Notes under the pieces: model-generated
Database searches by the model: none
What the model was told of the DNA's origin: nothing
What the model saw: only the letters and a program-made list of their open reading frames with translations
Part shown: positions 1 through 5,347 of the stretch, in pieces
Position numbering within the stretch: the first letter of the stretch is position 1
How the letters are laid out: the number at the start of each line of letters is the position of its first letter
Assembly (NCBI GenBank): GCA_013203855.1
Contig: JABMPG010000769.1
Span: 1-5,347, forward strand
DNA: 5,347 bases
Reading direction: 5' to 3'
Origin: a bacterium
GTDB lineage: Bacteria; Sumerlaeota; Sumerlaeia; UBA8349
Translations under genes and position numbers: made by a program

Positions 1-216
1 GAGTTCACCGCCATCATCAACCCCCCCGAGGCCGCCATCCTCGCCGTCGGCCGAGTCACCGACCAGGTCAAGGTCGTCGACGGCGCGATCAAGCCCACGA
101 AGATGATGACCATGTGGCTCTCGAGTGACCACCGGGTCATCGACGGCGTCATAGCGGCGCGATTCTTCGGCGAACTGAAGAAGCTTCTCGAGAAGCCGGA
201 AAGTCTGGAAAGGTAG
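1..216 (+). CDS. Dihydrolipoamide acyltransferase (E2 of a 2-oxoacid dehydrogenase complex), C-terminal end, 5' truncated
   Basis: This open frame enters from the window edge and ends at TAG 214-216, giving the last 71 residues of the protein. It carries the E2 catalytic signature DHRVIDG: catalytic His at 130-132 and Asp at 142-144. It is preceded by a stretch starting NPPEAAILAVGR, which matches the conserved E2 core 'NPPQ-AILGVG'. The family catalytic domain forms the cubic or dodecahedral core of pyruvate, 2-oxoglutarate, branched-chain or acetoin dehydrogenase and transfers the acyl group from lipoamide to CoA in the cytoplasm. The lipoyl and E1/E3-binding domains lie outside the window, so the substrate class cannot be decided. 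The E3 gene starts six bases downstream, which fits an E2-E3 operon. A pyruvate-type E2 is the commonest possibility, but acetoin or branched-chain types remain open. Confidence 0.93.
   Translation, partial: EFTAIINPPEAAILAVGRVTDQVKVVDGAIKPTKMMTMWLSSDHRVIDGVIAARFFGELKKLLEKPESLER
207..213 (+). promoter_or_regulatory. Ribosome binding site of the E3 gene, overlapping the end of E2
   Basis: GGAAAGG lies nine bases before the ATG at 223, inside the last codons of the upstream gene and next to its stop. The position fixes the E3 start and suggests translational coupling of E2 and E3. Confidence 0.7.
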
Positions 217-222
217 AAAAGC

Positions 223-1632
223 ATGGCGGACAATTTTGATATCGCGGTGATCGGATCGGGACCTGGCGGCTACGTGGCCGCCCTCAAGGCCGCCCAGATG
301 GGCGCGCGCACGGCCCTTATCGAAAAAGACCTCGTAGGGGGAACCTGCCTGAACCGGGGATGCATTCCCTCCAAGGCCTTTCTCGCCGCCGCCGAACTCC
401 TCCACGATATCCGCCACCGCGCCCCGAAACTCGGTATCGGCCTGAAGGAAGGGCCGACCCTCGACTGGTCCGTCACCCTCGCGCGCAAGAACGAAATCCT
501 TGACGAACAACGCAAGGGCCTGACGTTCCTCTTCAAGAAGCGCGAGATCGAACTGATCGAAGGCGAGGGCTCGCTCGAAGGACCCGGTCGCATCGTCGTT
601 CAGAACGGCAAGGCTCCCCGCCGTGTCCAGGCCGACAAGATCATCCTCGCCGCTGGGTCCCGTCCTGCCCGCATCCCGGGCTGGCCTGAGAGTGAACGCG
701 TCAGCACCAGCGACGAATCTCTCGATTGGAAGACCCTTCCCAAGAGCCTGCTGATCGTCGGCGGTGGCGTGATTGGCTGTGAATTTGCCTGCATGATGGC
801 CGAGTTTGGCGTCCAGGTCACCGTCGTCGAGATGCTGCCCCGCCTCGTGCCCGAGATGGACGGAGACCTCGCGAAGGAACTCCTGAAGGTGTTCAAGAAA
901 CGCGGCATCGCCTGCCATCTCGAGACGAAGGTTGAGGACCTGAAAGAGAAGAAGAATGGCGTGGAAGCCGTCCTCTCGAACGGCGAGAAACTCGCGATCG
1001 ACCGCGTCCTCGTGGCGACCGGGCGTCGGCCCAACAGTGAGAATCTCGGACTGGACACGGCTGGCATCGCCACCCAGCGCGGCTTCATCACCGTCAACGA
1101 ACGCATGGAGACCAATGTCCCCGGACACTACGCCATTGGCGACCTGAACGGTCGCGTCCTCCTCGCCCACGCCGCTTCCCACCAGGGCCACGTCGCCGTC
1201 GAGAACGCTCTAGGGCATCCCGCCGAAACCGGGGCGCCGATCCCCTGGTGTGTCTACACATTTCCCGAGATCGCGGGCGTGGGCCTCAGCGAGCGTCATG
1301 CGAAGGAGCGGGACATTCCCGTCTCCATTGGCCAGTTTCCCTTCTCGGCATTGGGCAAGGCCCGGGCATACGGCGACAGCGAGGGCTTCGTCAAGGTCAT
1401 CCGCCACCGCGAGACCGACGTTCTCGTCGGCATACACGCCATCGGCCACGCGGCGACGGAGTTCATCGCCGCGGCCGGCGTTCTTCTCCACACCCGCGCC
1501 ACCGCGCAGGACGTGATGGAAATGGTATTTGCCCACCCCACCATGAGCGAAGCCGTCCGCGAAGCCACCGAAATGTCCGCCTTCGCCGGCCTGCACCTGC
1601 CGCCGCCCAAGATGCACCGCATTGCGGTCTAG
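223..1632 (+). CDS. lpdA: Dihydrolipoamide dehydrogenase (E3)
   Basis: A complete 469-residue flavoprotein, the usual length for E3. It reoxidises the dihydrolipoyl group of E2 through an FAD/disulfide relay and passes the electrons to NAD+. Motifs in order: FAD dinucleotide fold GSGPGG at residues 11-16 with Glu34 at the end of the second strand; redox-active disulfide Cys42/Cys47 in GGTCLNRGCIPSK; NAD-binding GGGVIG at 180-185 with acidic Glu203 closing the next strand, which favours NAD+ over NADP+; second FAD motif YAIGD ending at Asp307; and the C-terminal dimer-interface catalytic pair His438/Glu443 in HPTMSE. All key residues of the pyridine nucleotide-disulfide oxidoreductase class I family are present. 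The CIPSK disulfide context and the AHPTMSE end separate it from glutathione reductase and mercuric reductase. The start is supported by GGAAAGG nine bases upstream and by the fold beginning immediately after it. Confidence 0.97.
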   Translation: MADNFDIAVIGSGPGGYVAALKAAQMGARTALIEKDLVGGTCLNRGCIPSKAFLAAAELLHDIRHRAPKLGIGLKEGPTLDWSVTLARKNEILDEQRKGLTFLFKKREIELIEGEGSLEGPGRIVVQNGKAPRRVQADKIILAAGSRPARIPGWPESERVSTSDESLDWKTLPKSLLIVGGGVIGCEFACMMAEFGVQVTVVEMLPRLVPEMDGDLAKELLKVFKKRGIACHLETKVEDLKEKKNGVEAVLSNGEKLAIDRVLVATGRRPNSENLGLDTAGIATQRGFITVNERMETNVPGHYAIGDLNGRVLLAHAASHQGHVAVENALGHPAETGAPIPWCVYTFPEIAGVGLSERHAKERDIPVSIGQFPFSALGKARAYGDSEGFVKVIRHRETDVLVGIHAIGHAATEFIAAAGVLLHTRATAQDVMEMVFAHPTMSEAVREATEMSAFAGLHLPPPKMHRIAV

Positions 1633-1660
1633 CTCGTTGGAGAAAGCGCATCACCTACCA

Positions 1661-1736
1661 GCCCAGGGCGAAGCCTTGGGTCAACCGTTGTCCAGAAAGC
1701 ACAAGCCCTGAAAGGGCGGCACATCACCATCCGGTG
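1661..1736 (+). repeat. Dispersed-repeat-like element: consecutive short hairpins in the spacer
   Basis: Three inverted repeats follow one another. CCCAGGGC (1662-1669) pairs with GCCTTGGG (1673-1680) around a GAA loop, with one G-T wobble. GCCCT (1705-1709) pairs perfectly with AGGGC (1713-1717), also around GAA. CACC (1725-1728) pairs with GGTG (1733-1736). The paired 'CCCAGGGC-n-GCCCTGGG' and 'GCCCTGAAAGGGC' units resemble an intergenic repeat I remember from Planctomycetes/PVC, Bacteroidetes and Chlorobi genomes, where it is often mistranslated as peptides containing SPERA or QRPG. In one forward frame this copy also reads SPERA. That family match is from memory and untested here. It lies between two genes, where it might affect termination or mRNA stability. 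Confidence 0.55.
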
Positions 1737-1745
1737 CCCCGACCG

Positions 1746-1751
1746 AAAGGA
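1746..1751 (+). promoter_or_regulatory. Ribosome binding site of the zinc-type dehydrogenase gene
   Basis: AAAGGA lies nine bases before the ATG at 1761. It selects this start over the long in-frame opening upstream, which runs through the spacer repeat and overlaps the end of the E3 gene. Confidence 0.65.
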
Positions 1752-1760
1752 TCTCTCATC

Positions 1761-3430
1761 ATGTCTCACTCAATCCCCGCCACAGCCCAGGCAGTGCAAC
1801 TCACCGGACCGGATTCCCTTGAACTCAACCCCGCCAAGCCTGTCCCGAAACCGGAGCCCCACCAGCTCCTTCTCAAGGTCGAGGCTACCGGCCTGTGCTA
1901 CTCCGACCTCAAACTTCTGAAACAGTTCGACACCCACGTCCGCAAAACGGAGGTCATCTCGGGCATTGACACTTCGATCCTGCCCCAGATCCCGTCCTAC
2001 GTGCCGGGCAAGAAGCCCACCGTGCCGGGACACGAGGCGGTGGTCCGTGTGGTTTCCGCCGGACCCGAAACGCGCCACCCCGTAGGCGATCTCTTTCTCG
2101 TCCAGGCCGATTATCGTTGGCTCCTCACAGAATCGAACAACGGCGCTTTCGGCTATGATTTTGAAGGCGCCCTCCAGGAATACGTTCTCGTCGACGAGCG
2201 TGTGATCACCTCGCCCGAGGGCGACTCGATGCTCCTGCCCGTGAAAGCCGACCTGAGCCTTTCCGCGATTGCCTCGTCGAGCCCTGGGCCTGCGTCGAGG
2301 ACGCCTATGTGTCGCCCGAGCGGCTCACCGCCAAGTCCGGCGGCCGCATGCTCGTTGTCGTGGACGAGCACCACGCGGCCAAGGGCGTCGAGAACAGTTT
2401 TTCGCCCGACGGTCCGCCCCAGTCTATCACTTGGGTGGCCCCGGGTGGTGTTGCGCCCCAGATCGCGGGCTGCGAGACCAAGGGCGTCGCTTCCCTCGAC
2501 GAGGTCGGGAGCAAGCCCTTCGACGATATCATCTACTTCGGCGCCACCCCCGAAACGATCGAGAATCTGAATGACCGCATCGGCGCCCACGGCCTCTTCA
2601 ACATCGTTCTCGGCGGCAAGAAGATCGGCCGCGACGTCGAAATCAGCGTCGGACGCGTGCACTACGGCGGCATTCGCTTCACCGGGACCGCCTCCGACGA
2701 CGCCGCTCAGGGCCTCCTCGCGATTCCCGCCACGCCCGAGGTCCGCCCCGGTGAAAAAGCCCTCATGATCGGCGCGGCCGGCCCCATGGGTGTCATGCAC
2801 GTCATCCGCGTCCTGTGCCAGGGAGTGCCGAACGTCGAGGTCATCGCCTCGGACTTCGACGACGAGCGCCTGCGCTCCCTCGACGCCAAAGCCGAGCCCC
2901 TGGCCAAGGCGAACAGCCTCAAGTACTGCTCCATCAACCCCCAGAAGGACAAGAACCCCGTCGAGGCATCCTACGTCGTTCTCATGGCGCCCGTTGCCGC
3001 CCTCGTCGCGAATGCCGTCAAAACCTCGCTTCCCAAAGCGATCATCAACATCTTTGCCGGCATTCCCGCCACGGTGAAGCATCCTATCGACATCGACCGC
3101 TACATCGACAAGGGGATGTACTTCATCGGCACCAGCGGATCGAGTTTGGACGACATGAAAATCGTTCTTGCCAAAGTCGTGGAGGGCAGCCTCGATACGA
3201 ACGTCTCCGTTGCCGCGGTGAGCGGTATGGCCGGAGCGATAGACGGCATCCGTGCCGTGGAAAACCGGACTATCGCCGGCAAGATCATCGTCTACCCTGT
3301 CCTGCACGAACTTGGTCTCACACCGCTGGAAGATCTCGAAGAAAAGTATCCCTCCGTCCACGCGAAACTCCGTGACGGGCACTGGACAAAAGAAGCCGAG
3401 CGGGAATTCCTGAAAGTCGCGCGGATCTAG
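1761..3430 (+). CDS. Zinc-type medium-chain dehydrogenase, SorE-like (L-sorbose-1-phosphate reductase-related), frameshifted as given
   Basis: As read, the first frame (from ATG 1761) runs to a stop at 2568-2570, and the second frame carries the rest to TAG 3428-3430. Restoring one C near 2273 gives about 556 residues. Visible parts: an N-terminal GroES-like catalytic domain with the likely zinc ligands Cys46 (GLCYSD) and His91-Glu92 (PGHE), then LVEPWACVEDAY with Glu174, a residue used by the polyol-dehydrogenase branch of medium-chain dehydrogenases; an NAD(P) loop GAAGPMG at residues 338-344; FAGIP, YFIGTSG and LDD; and a C-terminal LTPL...WTKEAE ending. As I remember SorE (about 410 residues), it shares GPMG, FFAGP, GTSG, TPL and WSKEAE. 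The extra length comes largely from an additional Rossmann-like half at about 254-314. It probably oxidises or reduces a sugar, polyol or phosphorylated derivative, but the substrate is unknown. Functional status depends on whether the frameshift is real. Confidence 0.82.
2265..2281 (+). other. Single-base frameshift site in the dehydrogenase gene
   Basis: Upstream the frame reads ...LSLSAIA; downstream the adjacent frame reads LVEPWACVEDAYVSPERL. Adding one C in the run GCCTCG (to GCCCTCG) joins them into AIALVEPWACV, a well-conserved block of the family. The downstream frame has a stop at 2162-2164 and the upstream frame has one at 2568-2570, so the shift must lie between these points. Protein conservation narrows it to this spot. 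No slippery heptamer is visible, so a sequencing or assembly deletion, or a true inactivating mutation, is likelier than programmed frameshifting. Confidence 0.85.
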
Positions 3431-3449
3431 AGTCATTCTGGGAAATTTG

Positions 3450-3578
3450 TGCGCGATGGCGGGTGCCGCCCCCGGCGGGGGCGGCACCATTCAATGGAGC
3501 CGAAATCCCACGGGCTGGCAACCGTGCCTACAAAGCCGTTGGCCTCCGCGAGGGCTCAAGTCATTCTGCCATCGCGCA
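3450..3578 (+). repeat. Spacer block bounded by an 11-bp perfect inverted repeat
   Basis: TGCGCGATGGC (3450-3460) is the exact reverse complement of GCCATCGCGCA (3568-3578). Between the arms are the perfect 12-bp hairpin described separately, CACGG...CCGTG, and CCTC-CGC-GAGG around 3543-3553. A 10-base direct repeat AGTCATTCTG also occurs at 3431-3440, directly after the dehydrogenase stop, and at 3559-3568, next to the right arm. No coding signature fits the block. It could be a small non-autonomous mobile element, a structured leader of the downstream glycosyltransferase mRNA, or a terminator region. The sequence does not decide between these. Confidence 0.55.
3462..3488 (+). terminator. 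Perfect 12-bp GC-rich hairpin, possible terminator of the dehydrogenase transcript
   Basis: GGTGCCGCCCCC (3462-3473) pairs perfectly with GGGGGCGGCACC (3477-3488) around a GGC loop, 32 bases after the dehydrogenase stop. The stem is very stable and well placed for transcript-end formation. The following bases are ATTCAATGG rather than a T run, so this is not a classical intrinsic terminator. It may instead be a 3'-end stabiliser or part of the larger structured block. Confidence 0.4.
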
Positions 3579-3663
3579 ATCAGTTTCGAGAATCGCCACA
3601 TCTTCCTCAACTTTACCACCCCTCCGGTTGCGGCCAAAGCCGGCCTGTGATAGAAACAGTCCC

Positions 3664-4896
3664 GTGAACAAGCCGCGAATCCTCATCGTCTCCTGCATGT
3701 ATCCCAGCGAACACAAGCCCCACGTCGCCACCTTCGTTCACAAATGGGCCAATCAACTCACCGACTCTGGCTGCCAGGTCCGCGTCCTTACCGTCAACGC
3801 CATCACCCTCGGCACCTATCTCCGTTCCTGGGGAGACGTTGCCCACTTCTATCGCCACCCCCGCCGCTATCAGTACCAGTGGCAAGGCCAGATCGTCGAC
3901 GTGACCCGCTTTCACCTCGGTCTTCCCGTGGATCGTTCCCCCAAGGCGGCCGACCGGGCCTATCGAGCCATCCGACCCGCCATCGAAGAGATCCGGCGCG
4001 AGTTCCCTTTCGACCTCATTAAGATCGCCAACGGCGAATACCTCGCCCTCGCCGCCTCACGCGTCGCCCGCGACATCGGCGTTCCCTATATCACCACCGC
4101 CATCGGCGGCCACGTCAACGTCTGCTGGAAAACGCCCGACAGCTGGAAGTATGCCCTCGAACGGGAGGTCTTCGAAAACAGCCGACTCGTCGTATGCGTT
4201 TCCGAAGACATGAACCGCAAAGTCCGCCACATGACCGACGGGCGAAGCCGCTGCCTGACCTTCTACGCCGGAGTCGATACCGCTTTCTTCCGACCCGATC
4301 CCAGCCAGCGCGATCCCTTTCGCCGGCGAATCAACCTCGACGACTCCCACCGTCTTCTTCTCTTTCTCGGCAACCTGATCCGCACCAAGGGAATATACGA
4401 ACTGCTCGACGTGTTCGCCCACCTGGTCAAGAAGCGGCCCGAACTCCGCCTCCTGATGATCGGCGCCGAAGTCGAAAAAAAGCAGATTGCCGAAGCACTG
4501 ACCAGCCTCGGCATCGGCCCCAACGTTTCCTTTACCGGGGCCATTCCCCAGGCCGAGATCATCGGTTATATGAACGCCTCTGACATCTTCGTCTTCCCCT
4601 CCTGGGCCGAGGGCCTCCCCAACGCCGTCACGGAGGCCTCCGCCTGCGGAATGCCGATCGTCGCCACCCACGTCGGCGGCGTTCCCGAAGTCGTTGAGGA
4701 CGGCCGCACCGGTCTTCTCGTCGACCCCAAGGATCCGGTCGCACTGGAAGCGAAGATCGACCGGCTGCTCTCGAATCCCGACGAGGCCCGAGCGTTCGCC
4801 CTGGCTGCCCGTGAAAAGGTCGAAAGCGAATTCAACTACAACCGCAATGGCCGCATGCTCGCCGAAACCATCCAACAGATACTTGCGGAAGGCTGA
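3664..4896 (+). CDS. GT4-family glycosyltransferase
   Basis: A retaining GT-B fold transferase of 410 residues, the normal length for the family; it moves a sugar from a nucleotide-sugar donor to a glycan or lipid-linked acceptor at the cytoplasmic face of the membrane. The N-terminal acceptor domain opens with PRILIVSCMYPS. The donor domain begins near residue 230 with LLFLGNLIRTKG (Gly236, Arg240, Lys242), typical phosphate-contacting positions, followed by LLMIGAE. The signature E-x7-E is Glu316 to Glu324 in AEGLPNAVTEA, followed by CGMPIVAT and GGVPEVV. No signal peptide or membrane segment is seen. The frame is open further upstream, but GTG at 3664 is chosen because the Rossmann strand starts immediately after it and the upstream translation lies in the structured spacer. 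The upstream ribosome site is weak. Sugar and acceptor cannot be predicted; the adjacent glycosyltransferase suggests polysaccharide or O-antigen synthesis. Confidence 0.92.
   Translation: MNKPRILIVSCMYPSEHKPHVATFVHKWANQLTDSGCQVRVLTVNAITLGTYLRSWGDVAHFYRHPRRYQYQWQGQIVDVTRFHLGLPVDRSPKAADRAYRAIRPAIEEIRREFPFDLIKIANGEYLALAASRVARDIGVPYITTAIGGHVNVCWKTPDSWKYALEREVFENSRLVVCVSEDMNRKVRHMTDGRSRCLTFYAGVDTAFFRPDPSQRDPFRRRINLDDSHRLLLFLGNLIRTKGIYELLDVFAHLVKKRPELRLLMIGAEVEKKQIAEALTSLGIGPNVSFTGAIPQAEIIGYMNASDIFVFPSWAEGLPNAVTEASACGMPIVATHVGGVPEVVEDGRTGLLVDPKDPVALEAKIDRLLSNPDEARAFALAAREKVESEFNYNRNGRMLAETIQQILAEG
4887..4892 (+). promoter_or_regulatory. Ribosome binding site of the second glycosyltransferase
   Basis: GGAAGG lies eight bases before the ATG at 4901, within the last codons of the upstream glycosyltransferase. 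This supports the chosen start and translation coupled to the upstream gene. Confidence 0.7.
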
Positions 4897-4900
4897 AGAA

Positions 4901-5347
4901 ATGGCACGCCTGCGCACCCTCATCTTTCACCCCGCTCTGGCCACCTACCGGATCGACCTTTTCAACGCTCTCAACCGTGAACTCGATCTCAAGGTCTGGT
5001 TCCTCAACCGCCACGTCCACTACCACAAGGACCTCAACCAGGACCGACTCCGCGCCGCACTCGAGTGCGACCACGACTTTATTTCCACCGGCTTCAGCCT
5101 CATGCAGCGCGACTTTCGCACCGGCATGGGCCGGATCATCCGCGAGCACCGGCCCGATGTTGTCGTCACCCACGAGTTCTCGTATCTCACACTCTACATC
5201 CTGGCCTGCAAAAAACTCTTCTCGCGTGGCGACTGCGGCCTGACCCTCTGGACCGCCGAAAACCCCAAACTCCTGCGCGATCGAGGGGGCATACGCCGCC
5301 GCCTGCGCCTTTTCTGTGGCGGGGCGGCCGACAGCATGATCGTCTAC
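4901..5347 (+). CDS. Second glycosyltransferase (GT-B/GT4-like), N-terminal part, 3' truncated
   Basis: This frame is open from ATG 4901 to the window end (149 codons) and has no stop. The start RTLIFHPALATYRIDLFNALN matches the acceptor-domain opening of GT4-like transferases, where a motif of the form 'P-x-x-YR-x-x-LFN-L' follows the first strand. Further support comes from IIREHRPDVVVTHEFSYLTL at about residues 79-98, a strand-loop-helix typical of the GT-B N-terminal domain, and from LTLWTAENPKLLRD at about 115-128. The donor-binding domain and E-x7-E are beyond the window, so the family call rests on the N-terminal half. It follows the first glycosyltransferase by four bases with a good ribosome site, so the two are almost certainly cotranscribed and probably build the same glycan. 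Confidence 0.8.
   Translation, partial: MARLRTLIFHPALATYRIDLFNALNRELDLKVWFLNRHVHYHKDLNQDRLRAALECDHDFISTGFSLMQRDFRTGMGRIIREHRPDVVVTHEFSYLTLYILACKKLFSRGDCGLTLWTAENPKLLRDRGGIRRRLRLFCGGAADSMIVY

Noticed and set aside
1248..1760. Upstream in-frame extension of the dehydrogenase through the spacer and into the E3 gene
   Set aside because: It overlaps the conserved E3 C-terminus in another frame and translates the hairpin repeat. The ATG at 1761 has a good ribosome site and begins the family homology.
2265..2570. Programmed ribosomal frameshifting as the explanation for the split dehydrogenase
   Set aside because: There is no slippery heptamer, stimulatory hairpin or internal Shine-Dalgarno at a suitable distance, and the family is normally encoded in one frame.
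2153..3490. Open minus-strand frame of about 445 codons opposite the dehydrogenase gene
   Set aside because: It mirrors the codon phase of the real + strand gene in GC-rich DNA. The translation is Gly/Asp/Val-rich, with no recognisable domain, while the + strand carries clear family motifs.
3505..3556. Weak resemblance to a cyclic-di-GMP-I (GEMM) riboswitch: GGCAACC, ACAAAGCC and GGCC in order
   Set aside because: The conserved 3' part of that aptamer (the GCCGGGUUACCG-type segment) and its receptor-helix context are absent, so the shared short words are probably chance in GC-rich sequence.
3431..3663. tRNA or small protein gene in the spacer
   Set aside because: No cloverleaf or T-loop signature was found. 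The short frames here cross the inverted repeats, and none has both a convincing ribosome site and a domain.
4057..4923. Open minus-strand frame of about 288 codons opposite the glycosyltransferase
   Set aside because: It is an antisense shadow of the GT4 gene, with biased composition and no motif.

Overview
The window is GC-rich, with a strong preference for C or G in the third codon position, and every supported gene lies on the + strand. It looks like a chromosomal segment of a free-living, high-GC Gram-negative-type bacterium. The spacer at 1633-1760 holds a short double-hairpin repeat of a kind I recall from intergenic regions of Planctomycetes/PVC, Bacteroidetes/Chlorobi and related candidate-phylum genomes. 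That hints at such a lineage but does not prove it; the genus cannot be read from the sequence.

Layout. (1) 1-216 is the C-terminal end of a dihydrolipoamide acyltransferase (E2 of a 2-oxoacid dehydrogenase complex), cut by the window start. (2) 223-1632 is an intact dihydrolipoamide dehydrogenase (E3), six bases downstream and probably cotranscribed. E2 and E3 act in the same complex: E2 carries the acyl group on lipoamide, and E3 reoxidises dihydrolipoamide with NAD+. (3) 1633-1760 is a spacer with the dispersed-repeat-like element. (4) 1761-3430 is a zinc-type medium-chain dehydrogenase whose C-terminal half resembles L-sorbose-1-phosphate reductase (SorE). The sequence as given has one base missing near 2273, which splits the gene into two frames. 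It also appears to contain a repeated Rossmann half-domain. (5) 3431-3663 is a 233-base spacer with a perfect 12-bp hairpin, an 11-bp inverted repeat and a 10-base direct repeat. (6) 3664-4896 is a GT4-type glycosyltransferase starting at GTG. (7) 4901-5347 is the N-terminal part of a second GT-B glycosyltransferase, cut by the window end, four bases after the previous stop.

The window therefore joins two functional blocks: a central-metabolism block (E2-E3, then a polyol/sugar-type dehydrogenase) and the start of a glycan or exopolysaccharide synthesis block (two consecutive glycosyltransferases). The spacer at 3431-3663 is the natural boundary between them. No RNA gene, CRISPR array, insertion sequence or transposase was found. 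The most unusual items are the two-fold Rossmann arrangement in the dehydrogenase, its single-base frameshift, and the two structured spacers.
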